64,000 nt of DNA from Bacteroidaceae bacterium (GTDB taxonomy: Bacteria; Bacteroidota; Bacteroidia; Bacteroidales; Bacteroidaceae). The stretch lies in assembly GCA_017615835.1 (NCBI GenBank), contig JAFZZI010000012.1, positions 1-64,000 on the forward strand, written 5' to 3'. The number at the start of each line of letters is the position of its first letter. Position 1 is the stretch's first letter. The notes beneath the pieces are model-generated. The model was given only the letters and a program-made list of their open reading frames with translations, was not told the DNA's origin and did not search any database. A program made the translations under genes and the position numbers. Shown here one piece after another: positions 16,633 to 27,000 of this stretch.

Positions 16633-18207
16633 ATGGTGGTGAGTAGAGTCAGGCGTATATCGCCATGGAGAGTGTTCGCGGCCGTACTGCCGCTATGTAT
16701 GGGTTTTGCAGTGCTTCCGGCAGGAGCGCAGATGCAGTCTAAGTTTGACAGCGGTGACCATAACCCGCTTATTGACTTCTGGTTCTGTGCCGATCCGACG
16801 TCGGTCGAGTATGACGGGAGACTGTATGTGTACGGCACCAACGACCAGCAGGAGTTTGAAGCCAATCCCCGTGATTCAGAGAACTCTTACAGTAAGATAA
16901 GGTCTTTGACGGTATTCTCGACCGATGACCTTGTGAACTGGACATTCCACGGGATAATTGACATGACTAAGGTGGCTTCGTGGCTTGGAACGTCATGGGC
17001 TCCGACAATAGTGTCACGTGTTGAGTCGGACGGCAAGACTCATTTCTACATGTACTTTCTGAATTCTGGTTATGCCGTGGCGGTAATTACTGCGACATCG
17101 CCTTTAGGACCATGGACATCACCGCTGAGGGGCAATCTGACCAATGGCTTCGACCCCGGCGCAGTTATTGACGAAAAAGGGGTGGGGTGGCTGTCATACG
17201 GTGGCTTCGGTTCCACTCCGAGCATTGTGAAACTGGGCTCTAACATGATTAGCCTTGCGGGCAGTCCGGTGCCGCTCAATCCTCCTTTCCATTTCGAGGC
17301 CAACGAACTGAACTACATCAACGGCAATTACGTCTATACGTACAATACGAACTGGGATTCCCATTCTCCCTGGAGCGGGTACAGCGTTCCTGCGCCGACT
17401 ACCTGCAGCATGTGCTACATGACCAGCAAGACTCCCGAAGTATCGTCGAGTTGGAAGTATGGCAACGAGTTCTTCAAGAACCCGGGTGCCTACGGTTACA
17501 ATTATGGAAACAACCACACCCACATTCAGAAATACAAGGACAACTACTATCTGCTCTACCATACTCAGATGCTCCAGGAGCAGATGGGCGTGAAGGGTGG
17601 CTACCGCAGCATTTCAATTGACAAGATTGACGTTGTGGAATCGACAGGTGCCATAAGGCAGTGTACTCCGACAAATCAGGGCATAAGGGTAGCGCTTCAG
17701 CCACTGGATCCCTTCGTGCTCCAGCAGGCTGAAACTACCTGCGCAACGAAGAATGTCACTTTCAAGATGGATCAGCAGAAAAGGGGTAATACCTACTATG
17801 CCGGCACTGAGGGCCAGACAGGCATGATTAAGGTCAGCAGGGTGAAACTGATGGATCATGCTGACTCTCTGCATCTTCATGTTTGGGGAAAGGGCTCTAT
17901 AGAGGTGCGTATCAACAAGGAGAACGGTAAGCTCTACGCCAGTGCAGAAGTTGACAGCCGTCAATCTACTGTAGTGACTGTTCCTGTTGACCAGAGTTTT
18001 TACGGAAATCCTGATCTGATTTTCATATGCAAGGGTGCAGTGAACTTTGATGCATGGCAGTTCGTACCTCTCCAGACATCATCTGTCAGGAATGTAGTGG
18101 TCGGGAAACCTGCTGGTATTGCCTATGACATGCAGGGACGTGTGGTCAATCCTGACTCATACGAAGGTGTCTACATCAGGGACGGAATAAAGTATATGGA
18201 CAGATAA
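16633..18207 (+). CDS. Secreted glycoside hydrolase family 43 with C-terminal CBM6-like domain
   Basis: 524 residues. A signal peptide ends near PAGAQ. GH43 catalytic candidates: Asp54 (FCADPTSVEYDGR), Asp174 (NGFDPGAVID), Glu222 (FHFEANELNY). The last 150 residues (from about QQAETTCATKNV) resemble a CBM6-type sandwich, a common partner in xylosidases and arabinofuranosidases. The GH115 glucuronidase gene follows after 16 bases, pointing to removal of side groups from glucuronoarabinoxylan. A close paralogue lies at 34512. Confidence 0.88.
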   Translation: MVVSRVRRISPWRVFAAVLPLCMGFAVLPAGAQMQSKFDSGDHNPLIDFWFCADPTSVEYDGRLYVYGTNDQQEFEANPRDSENSYSKIRSLTVFSTDDLVNWTFHGIIDMTKVASWLGTSWAPTIVSRVESDGKTHFYMYFLNSGYAVAVITATSPLGPWTSPLRGNLTNGFDPGAVIDEKGVGWLSYGGFGSTPSIVKLGSNMISLAGSPVPLNPPFHFEANELNYINGNYVYTYNTNWDSHSPWSGYSVPAPTTCSMCYMTSKTPEVSSSWKYGNEFFKNPGAYGYNYGNNHTHIQKYKDNYYLLYHTQMLQEQMGVKGGYRSISIDKIDVVESTGAIRQCTPTNQGIRVALQPLDPFVLQQAETTCATKNVTFKMDQQKRGNTYYAGTEGQTGMIKVSRVKLMDHADSLHLHVWGKGSIEVRINKENGKLYASAEVDSRQSTVVTVPVDQSFYGNPDLIFICKGAVNFDAWQFVPLQTSSVRNVVVGKPAGIAYDMQGRVVNPDSYEGVYIRDGIKYMDR

Positions 18208-18223
18208 GAACTATTGATTTTAT

Positions 18224-20833
18224 ATGTATATGAAAACTCGTTTTACAGCACTATTGGTTCTGGTGATGTCGGCCTGTACACAACTTTGGGCAATCGACAA
18301 CAAAGGAATAGCCTTTGATGAACTTTCTCCTGAGCGTTTTACAGTTATCGAAAACGGAAGGCCGACAGCCATACTGTCCGACGCTGACGACAACGTGGCG
18401 GTGGGTATTGCCCTCCAGTCGCTTCAGAAAGACTTTAAGGCTGTGTGCGGCAGAGAGGCCGTAGTGGTTCACGAACCTTCACAGGTCGAGAGGCTGATTA
18501 TCGTGGGCACTGTCGGCAGCAGGTTCATCTCTCAGATTATAAAGTCCGGGAAGATTGACAGGAAAGAACTGCAAGGCAAGAACGAAAAATATGTCATGAC
18601 TGTAGTCAAGGAGCCTGTCAAGGGTGTTGACGAGGCTTTGGTGATAGCAGGAAGCGACCGTAGGGGGACCGTTTACGGCATTTACGAGTTGAGTGAGCAG
18701 TTGGGTGTGTCTCCTTGGTATTTCTGGGCCGACACTCCCATAGAACATAAGGATAACCTCTCTGTTGAACCCGGTTTTTATACGGCCGGTGAACCAGCCG
18801 TGAAGTATCGTGGAATATTCCTGAATGACGAGGCTCCCTGCCTTACGACGTGGGTGAAGAACCACTATGGTACAGAGCGTGGAGGACATGAGTTCTATGC
18901 CGACTGCTTTGAGTTGATTCTTCGTCTGCGCGGCAACTTCATGTGGCCTGCAATGTGGGGGTGGGCTTTCTATGCCGATGACCCTCTGAACTCAAAGACT
19001 GCTGACGATATGGGAGTGGTGATGGGAACCAGCCATCACGAACCTATGGCACGCAACCATCAGGAGTGGGCCAGGAACCCGAAGGCGTACGGCGGAGTCT
19101 GGGATTACACAAAGAATAAGGAAGAACTGCAGAGGTTCTTCCGCGAAGGCATTGAGCGTTCCAAGAATAACGAAGACCTTATTACCATAGGTATGCGCGG
19201 TGACGGAGATGCCGCCCTGCAGGGTTCTGATGCCGAGATCATAAGCATGATGGAGGGTCTGTTCAAGGATCAGCGCCAGATAATAAAGGAGGTGACCGGC
19301 AAGCCTGCCGAGAAGAGAGATCAGGTATGGGCCCTGTACAAGGAAGTGCAGTTGTACTACAATCAGGGCCTTCGCGTGCCGGATGATGTCATAATACTTA
19401 TTTCGGATGACAACTGGGGCGATGTCCGCAAGCTGCCCAATGCCGAGGAGCGTAAGCACAAAGGAGGCTGGGGTATGTACTATCATGTGGACTATGTGGG
19501 TGCCCCGCGCAACTCCAAGTGGCTGAACGTTACCCCGGTGCAGAACCTGTGGGAGCAGATGCAGCTGACATACGACTATGGAGTTGACAAGGTATGGGTG
19601 CTCAACGTAGGCGACCTGAAGCCGATGGAGTATCCGATAGACCTGTTCCTGGACATGGCTTGGAGTCCATTCAAGTATTCCGCATCGACATTGCTGGAAC
19701 ATACTCTGGAGTTTTGCGAGGAGCAGTTCGGCAAGGAACAGGCGCATGAAGCTTGCCGCATCCTGAACCTGTTGTGCAAGTACAGTGGACGCGTAACTGC
19801 CGAGATGCTGGACAAGAGCACCTACAATCTCGAGAGCGGCGAATGGAAACAGGTTGCCGACGAATGGGCCCGTCTTGAGGCTGAGGCTCTGCGCCAGTAC
19901 ATGACGCTGGATGAAAAGTATCGCGATGTGTATCAGCAGATTATTCTGTTCCCGACGCAGGCATTGGCAAATGTGTATGACATGTATTATGCCCAGGCGA
20001 TGAACAACAGACTTTTTGTGGAGGGCAATCCGGCGGCCAACGAGTGGGCAGATCGCTGCGAGGCTGACTTCAGACGTGATGCAGTATTGTGTGCCTCCTA
20101 CAATACCGATATAGCCGGTGGCAAGTGGAATGGCATGATGATACAGAAGCATATCGGATATACATCATGGAATGACAACTTCCGCGCCGATACACAGCCT
20201 GCTGTCTACAGGTTTGAGACAGATTCTATAAAGCCGGGCCTGTATGAGTTCACCGAAAAGAACGGAGTGGTGGCTATGGAGGCTGAGCACTTCTACAGCG
20301 CTACCGACGCTGCCGATGCAAAATGGACCGTGATACCCTACATGGGCAGAACCTTGAGCGGTGTGTCGCTTCAGCCCTACAGTAAACCGACCGATGGAGC
20401 TGAACTGACGTATCAGTTCACTCTTACATCGGATGTGAGTAGCGTTGACGTACGTTTCGCTCTAAAATCGACCCTTGCATTTGCAAGGCTTGAGGGTCAC
20501 CGTTTCATGGTGAGCATTGACGGAGGCGAAGAGAAAGAGGTCAACTTCAACGGACTTCTCAACGAGGAGCCTGCAAATGTCTATTCGGTCTATTATCCGA
20601 CGGTAGCCAAGAGGGTGGCCGAGAGTGTCGTGAAGTTCAGCCTTGACAAGTCTGTCGGTACCCACACACTGACCATTCGTCCGATTGAGCCAGGTACTGT
20701 CTTCGAGAAGATAATCATTGATTGCGGCGGTTACGAACCTTCGTTCCTGTTCGGTAACGAAAGTCCTGTCAGACGCCCGTCAGAGGCTGGCGTCATTCCC
20801 GTTCGAGGTTTCGGTCAGAGGCCTCAGCGCTGA
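18224..20833 (+). CDS. GH115 xylan alpha-1,2-glucuronidase
   Basis: 869 residues with a signal peptide (FTALLVLVMSACTQLWA, which could also be a lipobox). GH115 enzymes remove (4-O-methyl)glucuronic acid from xylan. Recognised by GTVYGIYELSEQLGVSPWYFW, PAVKYRGIFLNDEAPCLTTW, ITIGMRGDGDAAL and ISDDNWGDVRKLP, and by a C-terminal beta-rich domain. Operonic with the preceding GH43. An ATG at 18230 is an alternative start. Its last 54 bases overlap the convergent ATPase gene, so its C-terminal tail (VRRPSEAGVIPVRGF) is read in both directions. Confidence 0.9.
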   Translation: MYMKTRFTALLVLVMSACTQLWAIDNKGIAFDELSPERFTVIENGRPTAILSDADDNVAVGIALQSLQKDFKAVCGREAVVVHEPSQVERLIIVGTVGSRFISQIIKSGKIDRKELQGKNEKYVMTVVKEPVKGVDEALVIAGSDRRGTVYGIYELSEQLGVSPWYFWADTPIEHKDNLSVEPGFYTAGEPAVKYRGIFLNDEAPCLTTWVKNHYGTERGGHEFYADCFELILRLRGNFMWPAMWGWAFYADDPLNSKTADDMGVVMGTSHHEPMARNHQEWARNPKAYGGVWDYTKNKEELQRFFREGIERSKNNEDLITIGMRGDGDAALQGSDAEIISMMEGLFKDQRQIIKEVTGKPAEKRDQVWALYKEVQLYYNQGLRVPDDVIILISDDNWGDVRKLPNAEERKHKGGWGMYYHVDYVGAPRNSKWLNVTPVQNLWEQMQLTYDYGVDKVWVLNVGDLKPMEYPIDLFLDMAWSPFKYSASTLLEHTLEFCEEQFGKEQAHEACRILNLLCKYSGRVTAEMLDKSTYNLESGEWKQVADEWARLEAEALRQYMTLDEKYRDVYQQIILFPTQALANVYDMYYAQAMNNRLFVEGNPAANEWADRCEADFRRDAVLCASYNTDIAGGKWNGMMIQKHIGYTSWNDNFRADTQPAVYRFETDSIKPGLYEFTEKNGVVAMEAEHFYSATDAADAKWTVIPYMGRTLSGVSLQPYSKPTDGAELTYQFTLTSDVSSVDVRFALKSTLAFARLEGHRFMVSIDGGEEKEVNFNGLLNEEPANVYSVYYPTVAKRVAESVVKFSLDKSVGTHTLTIRPIEPGTVFEKIIIDCGGYEPSFLFGNESPVRRPSEAGVIPVRGFGQRPQR

Positions 20834-22255
20834 CCTGCCGCGAAGCCTGAGAATCTGATTTGTCAGTCCGGCCAGTTCCTCCGGATAGTGAGTAACCGTT
20901 ATCAGGGTGCGGCTGCTGTTCGAACAGTAGGCGTCGATTATTGCCTTGACCAGTGCCCGGTTGCGTTCGTCAAGGCCGTGCAGCGGCTCGTCCAGGATCA
21001 TCAGAGACGGATTCTTTACAAAAGCCCGTGCCAGCAGCACAATGCGCTGCTCACCGCTTGATAGCGTGCAGAAATCCCTGGATTCCAGTTCCTCAAGTCC
21101 GAATATCCTTATCCAGAAGCGGCAAAGGTCTCGTTCTTCGTCATGTATCTTCCGATACAGGCCAATCGTATCGCTCAGACCCGAGGCGACTATGTCAATG
21201 ACCGGTATGTGGTGGCAGTATGACCGATGCATTTCCGGCGAGACGTAGCCGATGTGCTTTTTGATGTCCCAGATGCTCTCGCCTGTTCCGCGAGGCCTTC
21301 CGAACAATTCGATGTCGCATGCGTAGGCCTGCGGGTTGTCGGCATAGACAAGACTCAGAAGGGCAGACTTGCCTGAACCGTTGGGACCCTGGAGCGACCA
21401 GTGGCTTCCGCGATGCACCTGCCAGTCAATCTTGTCGAGTATTGTGGTGTCTCCGTACCTGAGGCTTACACCATTGCACCTGACGACAGTCTCAGCCCCG
21501 GAAGAAGAATCGGGAATGGAGAGAATCATGTCGCGCCTGCCGTTGTCAAGAACGTCAGGGCCGTAGGATGGTTCGCAGTACTCGGCTGCCGGTATCTTGC
21601 CCATACAGCATCCGTCGCAGACAGGGACGACATGTGTGATGAATGGCGCCAGGTCGGCAGCACGGGATATGATGAAAACTATCTGAAGATTCCAAGCAGA
21701 GATGAGTCTGGAAATCAGTGTTGTCAGCTCGTCGCGGGCGGCCGGGTCCAGCCCTATGTAGGGGTTGTCTATAAATAGCATCTCCGGTTTTGAGGAAAGC
21801 GCCTTGGCAAGCTGGTACTTTCGCATCTCTCCCGATGAAAGGACAACCAGTTTTTTCCCCCATATTTCGTCAAGGTGGAATACCCTGAAAAGCTCAGCAC
21901 GCCACGCGGGGTCAGACACTGAGGGAAAAATATCTGCTATGACCGGTGAGTCCTCGGTTTCGGTACTGTTCCAGCGCTGCTGGTAACACCATGTGGCATC
22001 AGCGCTGCCGTAACTGTCCCGGAAAGCAATGCTGCGCACTGAGTCTTGCCTGAAACCAATTTTGAACTGCCCTCCGGCCAGTATAGGATATTTGCCTGAC
22101 ATGAGATTAGCCAGTAATGTCTTGCCGGCTCCGTTGGGACCGATGACGGCTATCTGCTCACCCTTCATTATGTCGAGGCTTACCGGCTGGTCCAGCCGCA
22201 TTGCCGGATTGCCTGCAACTGCATTGCGCATACTGATAGCTGTGTCCTGTTCCAT
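20780..22255 (-). CDS. ModF-like double ABC ATPase
   Basis: 491 residues, two ABC ATPase domains in one chain. First: Walker A GPNGAGKT, signature LSSGEMRK, Walker B MLFIDNP. Second: Walker A GPNGSGKS, signature LSSGEQRI, Walker B LMILDEP. The layout matches the ModF/PhrA family. No permease gene is adjacent, as is usual for ModF, whose role is poorly defined (molybdate-linked by family name only). The first Walker B has Asn after Asp where catalytic Glu is expected, so the first site may be weak. Overlaps GH115 tail to tail by 54 bases. Confidence 0.83.
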   Translation of the reverse strand: MEQDTAISMRNAVAGNPAMRLDQPVSLDIMKGEQIAVIGPNGAGKTLLANLMSGKYPILAGGQFKIGFRQDSVRSIAFRDSYGSADATWCYQQRWNSTETEDSPVIADIFPSVSDPAWRAELFRVFHLDEIWGKKLVVLSSGEMRKYQLAKALSSKPEMLFIDNPYIGLDPAARDELTTLISRLISAWNLQIVFIISRAADLAPFITHVVPVCDGCCMGKIPAAEYCEPSYGPDVLDNGRRDMILSIPDSSSGAETVVRCNGVSLRYGDTTILDKIDWQVHRGSHWSLQGPNGSGKSALLSLVYADNPQAYACDIELFGRPRGTGESIWDIKKHIGYVSPEMHRSYCHHIPVIDIVASGLSDTIGLYRKIHDEERDLCRFWIRIFGLEELESRDFCTLSSGEQRIVLLARAFVKNPSLMILDEPLHGLDERNRALVKAIIDAYCSNSSRTLITVTHYPEELAGLTNQILRLRGRSALRPLTETSNGNDASL

Positions 22256-22413
22256 CCGTTCATTCAGATTCTTCCGCGAAATTAGTCCAAATGATATATT
22301 GACGAGTTTTTTGAAGGGAAAATAAGTGTAAAATTGCCGGAAAAATGATAAATTCGCAGAGTTATGTGCAGAACTGAAGTGATTCCTATCGAATAATATA
22401 CAAAACTGAAAAT

Positions 22414-23004
22414 ATGAACACCAAGATTCAAGAGCTCACGGACATTATCTACAAGGAAGGTGTCACCAAGGGACAGGAAGAGGCTGAGAGAATTCTGGCG
22501 GAAGCCGGAGAGAAGGCAAGACAGATTGTTGCGGAAGCCCGCAAGGAGGCTGACAAACTGATTGCAGACGCAAAAAAAGAGTCGCAGAACTACTCGGACA
22601 ATGTCAAGAAAGAACTGAAACTCAGCGCATCACAGTCCATAGATGCTGTCAAGTCAGAGATTGCCACCGTAATTACCGACAAGATTGTCAGCGAGAGTGT
22701 CGCGGAACTGGTGAACGACAAGGATCTTATGGGAGAGTTCATCCTGAAGATTGCCGGCGAGTGGGCTAAGAGTCAGGATATCGTGATTTCGACTTCGGAC
22801 TCGGCAGGCCTGAAGAAACTTTTTGCTTCGAAGGCGAAGCAGCTTTTGGACAAGGGGGTTACGATTGAACAGGTAAATGGCCGCAAGGCAGGTTTCACGA
22901 TTGCTCCCTATGACGGTTCGTACAAGGTAAACTTCGGCGCCGAAGAGTTTGTCAACTGGTTCAAGTCGATGGTGCGTCCACAATTGGTGGAGACCCTATT
23001 CTAA
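22414..23004 (+). CDS. atpE: V-type ATPase subunit E
   Basis: 196 residues. Peripheral-stalk subunit. Long charged N-terminal coiled coil (EEAERILAEAGEKARQIVAEARKEAD) then a globular C-terminal domain, as in archaeal/bacterial NtpE. First gene of the V-ATPase operon; a partial -7 box TAAATTCG lies at 22349-22356. The next gene starts 13 bases after the stop. Confidence 0.87.
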   Translation: MNTKIQELTDIIYKEGVTKGQEEAERILAEAGEKARQIVAEARKEADKLIADAKKESQNYSDNVKKELKLSASQSIDAVKSEIATVITDKIVSESVAELVNDKDLMGEFILKIAGEWAKSQDIVISTSDSAGLKKLFASKAKQLLDKGVTIEQVNGRKAGFTIAPYDGSYKVNFGAEEFVNWFKSMVRPQLVETLF

Positions 23005-23017
23005 CTGTCACTCAGGA

Positions 23018-23878
23018 ATGGCTAACTACTATTATCTGATTGCCGGTCTGGCCGACGTCCAGTTGGATGCGGATAAACTGCCGTATAGCATAGGAGCCTT
23101 CCGCGAAGAGGTGGTACCTCAGCTGACAGCCGAGGACCGGAAACTTATCGGACTGGCTTTGGCAGATTATGATAACCGTAACCTGCTGGCTCTGCTGAAG
23201 AAGGAAAAGGCGGGTGAAGAACTCATGCCGGACGAATCCATGCAGACAGGCATTTGCAGTATTGATCAGCTGGCAGGAGTCATAGAGTCGGTAAGAAACG
23301 GTGAATCCGACGGAAATGATGCTCCGAAATATATGTACAGTTTTGTCAGGGAGTATCTGAATGACAGCTGGCACGATTCGGCTGCTTTTGTTGGAGACAG
23401 GCTTTCACAACTGTTCTATGGTTATGCTTTGGAGAGCGGCAACGAATTCGTACGCAACTGGTTCCGTTTCAATCTTGACCTCAACAACATTCAAGTGGCA
23501 ATAACAGCCCGTAAGCACGGACTTCAGGTGCAGAATCTCATTATAGGTGACGGTGAGGTTGCTGATGCCCTCCGTTCGTCGGGAGCAAAGGACTGGGGCC
23601 TGTCGCAGTCTATAGATTATCTGGACAGGCTTATGCGCATTCAGGAGATTGATGACCTGTCTGCACGCGAGCGCGAAGTGGACATGATAAAGTGGAACTG
23701 GCTTGAGGATAACACATTCTTCCACTTTTTCACAGTCGAGAAACTCTTTGCATTCGTTGTAAGGCTGGATATCGTGGACAGATGGCTTAGACTTGACAAA
23801 GACAAGGGCCAGGAACTGTTCCGTTCGCTCATTGGCAGTCTTAAAGGCGAGGTTGAGATTCCCGGGGAGTTCATGTAG
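23018..23878 (+). CDS. DUF2764 protein of the V-ATPase operon
   Basis: 286 residues from the ATG at 23018 (the frame opens earlier inside atpE). DUF2764 proteins occupy the place of the V-ATPase C subunit in Bacteroidetes operons. The start MANYYYLIAGLADVQLD and the mainly helical, charged body fit that family; no catalytic motif is seen. It probably forms the central-stalk-to-ring connection (inference from position). Confidence 0.75.
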   Translation: MANYYYLIAGLADVQLDADKLPYSIGAFREEVVPQLTAEDRKLIGLALADYDNRNLLALLKKEKAGEELMPDESMQTGICSIDQLAGVIESVRNGESDGNDAPKYMYSFVREYLNDSWHDSAAFVGDRLSQLFYGYALESGNEFVRNWFRFNLDLNNIQVAITARKHGLQVQNLIIGDGEVADALRSSGAKDWGLSQSIDYLDRLMRIQEIDDLSAREREVDMIKWNWLEDNTFFHFFTVEKLFAFVVRLDIVDRWLRLDKDKGQELFRSLIGSLKGEVEIPGEFM

Positions 23879-23898
23879 GATTAATATGATGTTTATAT

Positions 23899-25656
23899 AT
23901 GGCAACTAAAGGAATTGTTGGCGGCATCATCGCCAATATGGTTACGCTGAAGGTTGACGGGCCTGTGGCTCAGAATGAAATCTGCTATATTGAGACCGGA
24001 GGCGACCGTCTGATGTCGGAGGTCATCAAGGTGGTAGGTGAAAATGTGTATGTGCAGGTCTTTGAGAGCACCCGTGGGCTGAAGGTCGGAGCGGAAGCTG
24101 AGTTTACCGGTCACATGCTTGAAGTGACTCTCGGACCCGGCATGCTGTCACACAACTACGACGGCCTTCAGAATGATCTTGACAAGATGACTGGTGTCTT
24201 CCTGAAGAGGGGAGAATATACCAACCCTCTGGACAACGAACGCAAGTGGCATTTCGAACCTCTTGTGAAGGTTGGTGACAAGGTGCGGTCGTCGGCCTGG
24301 CTGGGAAAGGTCGAGGAGAACTACCAGCCGCTGAAGATTATGGCTCCTTTCCGGCTCGAGGGTGAGTACGAAGTCAAGTCGATAGTGCCTGAGGGCGAGT
24401 ACAGAATAGCAGATACGATAGCGACGCTCGTTAACGCTGCAGGTGACGAGGTCGCCGTAAACATGATTCAGCGCTGGCCTGTCAAACTGGCCATGACTAA
24501 TTATGCCGAAAAACCGCGTCCTTTCAAACTGCTTGAAACCGGCGTCCGCTCTATAGATACTCTGAATCCTATAGTCGAGGGCGGTACGGGTTTCATTCCC
24601 GGACCTTTCGGTACGGGCAAGACAGTGTTGCAGCATGCCATCTCGAAACAGGCTGAGGCCGATATCGTAATTATCGCTGCCTGCGGTGAGCGTGCAAACG
24701 AGGTCGTCGAGATTTTCACGGAGTTCCCGGAACTGGACGACCCCCACACTGGAAGAAAGCTCATGGAACGTACAATCATTGTAGCCAATACGTCCAACAT
24801 GCCGGTCGCTGCACGCGAAGCCTCAGTATATACGGCAATGACGCTTGCCGAATATTACCGGTCAATGGGATTGAGGGTACTGCTTATGGCCGACTCTACA
24901 AGCCGTTGGGCACAGGCCCTTCGCGAAATGTCCAACCGAATGGAGGAACTTCCCGGTCCTGATGCCTTCCCGATGGACATATCCTCAATCATTGCGAACT
25001 TCTACGGTCGTGCGGGCTATGTGCGCCTCTATAACGGCGAACCCGGTTCCATCACTTTTATAGGAACTGTATCACCGGCAGGCGGTAACCTCAAGGAGCC
25101 TGTCACCGAAAACACAAAGAAGGTGGCACGTTGCTTCTACGCCCTTGAGCAGGAGCGCGCCGACCGTAAGCGTTATCCTGCCATCAATCCGATTGACTCA
25201 TATTCCAAGTATCTGGATTATCCCGAGTTCGATGAATACATCTGCAGTCGGATTAACGGAGAGTGGATAGGCAAAGTGAACGAGTTGAAGACACGTCTGC
25301 TGAGAGGCAAGGAGATAGCCGAACAGATCAACATCCTCGGTGACGACGGCGTTCCGGTGGACTATCACATCACTTTCTGGAAATCAGAACTGATTGATTT
25401 CATCGTGCTGCAGCAGGATGCCTTCGACGAAGTTGACGCAGTGACTCCGATGGAGCGTCAGGAGACCATTGTGGATCGGGTGATAGACATCTGTCACACA
25501 GACTTCAAGTTCGATACCTTCCTCGACGTGACTGACTATTTCAAGAAGGTGATAAACTTGTGCAAGCAGATAAACTACTCGGAGTACAAGTCTGACGATT
25601 ACAACAAATACGAGGCGGAACTGAAGAGTCTGCTCGCCGAACGTAAAACCGTATAA
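23899..25656 (+). CDS. atpA: V-type ATPase catalytic subunit A
   Basis: 585 residues. P-loop GPFGTGKT at 235-242, the Walker B-like VLLMADSTSRWAQALREMSN, and the long A-type insertion after the N-terminal beta barrel show it is the catalytic subunit. Twenty bases after the DUF2764 stop; the B subunit follows by 12 bases. Confidence 0.96.
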   Translation: MATKGIVGGIIANMVTLKVDGPVAQNEICYIETGGDRLMSEVIKVVGENVYVQVFESTRGLKVGAEAEFTGHMLEVTLGPGMLSHNYDGLQNDLDKMTGVFLKRGEYTNPLDNERKWHFEPLVKVGDKVRSSAWLGKVEENYQPLKIMAPFRLEGEYEVKSIVPEGEYRIADTIATLVNAAGDEVAVNMIQRWPVKLAMTNYAEKPRPFKLLETGVRSIDTLNPIVEGGTGFIPGPFGTGKTVLQHAISKQAEADIVIIAACGERANEVVEIFTEFPELDDPHTGRKLMERTIIVANTSNMPVAAREASVYTAMTLAEYYRSMGLRVLLMADSTSRWAQALREMSNRMEELPGPDAFPMDISSIIANFYGRAGYVRLYNGEPGSITFIGTVSPAGGNLKEPVTENTKKVARCFYALEQERADRKRYPAINPIDSYSKYLDYPEFDEYICSRINGEWIGKVNELKTRLLRGKEIAEQINILGDDGVPVDYHITFWKSELIDFIVLQQDAFDEVDAVTPMERQETIVDRVIDICHTDFKFDTFLDVTDYFKKVINLCKQINYSEYKSDDYNKYEAELKSLLAERKTV

Positions 25657-25668
25657 TTGACTGACAAT

Positions 25669-26991
25669 ATGACTACCAAGGCTTTTCAGAAGATATACAC
25701 CAAGATAAGTCAGATAACCAAGGCTACCTGCTCGCTTAAGGCGACGGGAGTGGGCTATGATGAACTGGCAATGATTGACGGGCGTCTTGCACAGGTTGTG
25801 AAGATTGCCGGCGACGAGGTTACGCTGCAGGTTTTCCAAGGTACAAACGGCATTCCCACTAACGCAGAAGTGGTGTTTATGGGCAAGGCTCCCACTCTGA
25901 AGGTTAGCGAGCAACTGTCGGGACGTTTCTTCAACGCCTACGGTGACCCTATTGACGGCGGTCCGGCAGTAGAAGGCGAAGAGGTTGAGATTGGCGGCCC
26001 CTCGGTAAACCCGGTCAGGCGCAAGCAGCCTTCTGAACTTATTGCTACAGGTATTGCAGGCATCGACCTTAACAATACACTCGTGTCGGGACAGAAGATA
26101 CCGTTCTTTGCCGACCCTGACCAACCGTTCAACCAGGTAATGGCCACCGTGGCTATGCGTGCCAAGACCGACAAGATAATACTTGGCGGCATGGGTATGA
26201 CAAACGATGATTACCTGTACTTCAAGAATGTGTTCTCCAACGCCGGAGCGCTGGACCGCATCATCAGTTTCATGAACACTACCGAAGATCCGGCCGTTGA
26301 GCGCCTGCTGATTCCTGATATGGCTCTTACTGCTGCCGAGTATTTCGCAGTTCAGAAGAACGAGAAAGTTTTGGTGCTTTTGAGTGACATGACATCCTAT
26401 GCTGACGCCCTGGCAATCGTGTCGAACCGTATGGATCAGATTCCGTCGAAAGACTCAATGCCCGGTTCCCTCTATTCCGACCTGGCAAAGATTTATGAGA
26501 AGGCTGTACAGTTCCCGTCTGGTGGTTCCATTACGATCATAGCTGTGACGACTCTGTCCGGAGGTGATATAACCCATGCGGTACCCGACAATACAGGATA
26601 CATTACCGAAGGTCAGCTGTTCCTGCGCCGCGACAGCGACATAGGCAAGGTCATCGTCGATCCGTTCCGCTCGCTTTCGCGTCTGAAACAGCTGGTTAAC
26701 GGCAAGAAGACCCGTGGCGACCACCCGCAGGTCATGAATGCGGCCGTCAGGCTTTATGCCGACGCCTCCAACGCCAAGACCAAGGTTGAGAACGGTTTCG
26801 ACCTTACGGACTACGATGAGCGTACATTGGCGTTTGCCAAGGATTATTCAGAGAAGCTGCTTGCCATAGACGTCAATCTCGACACCACCGAGATGCTGGA
26901 TGTGACATGGGGCCTTTTCGCAAAATATTTCCGGCCCGATGAGGTCAACATAAAGGCTTCGCTGGTCGAAGAGTACTGGCCCAAGGATTAA
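25669..26991 (+). CDS. atpB: V-type ATPase regulatory subunit B
   Basis: 440 residues. Non-catalytic nucleotide-binding subunit: where A has a P-loop, this chain has SGQKIPFFADPDQPFNQ, the degenerate form typical of B subunits. VLLSDMTSYADALAIVSNRM and the C-terminal helical domain fit. The start is put at the ATG at 25669; a TTG at 25657 right after the atpA stop is in frame but unlikely. Confidence 0.95.
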   Translation: MTTKAFQKIYTKISQITKATCSLKATGVGYDELAMIDGRLAQVVKIAGDEVTLQVFQGTNGIPTNAEVVFMGKAPTLKVSEQLSGRFFNAYGDPIDGGPAVEGEEVEIGGPSVNPVRRKQPSELIATGIAGIDLNNTLVSGQKIPFFADPDQPFNQVMATVAMRAKTDKIILGGMGMTNDDYLYFKNVFSNAGALDRIISFMNTTEDPAVERLLIPDMALTAAEYFAVQKNEKVLVLLSDMTSYADALAIVSNRMDQIPSKDSMPGSLYSDLAKIYEKAVQFPSGGSITIIAVTTLSGGDITHAVPDNTGYITEGQLFLRRDSDIGKVIVDPFRSLSRLKQLVNGKKTRGDHPQVMNAAVRLYADASNAKTKVENGFDLTDYDERTLAFAKDYSEKLLAIDVNLDTTEMLDVTWGLFAKYFRPDEVNIKASLVEEYWPKD

Positions 26992-27000
26992 CAGAGCAAT

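Noticed and set aside
18992..20152. 386-codon open frame on the minus strand
   Set aside because: It lies wholly antisense to the GH115 gene, has no recognisable domain, and reflects codon bias of the sense strand.
25384..26124. 246-codon minus-strand frame across atpA-atpB
   Set aside because: Shadow of two well-supported V-ATPase genes; composition is not protein-like.
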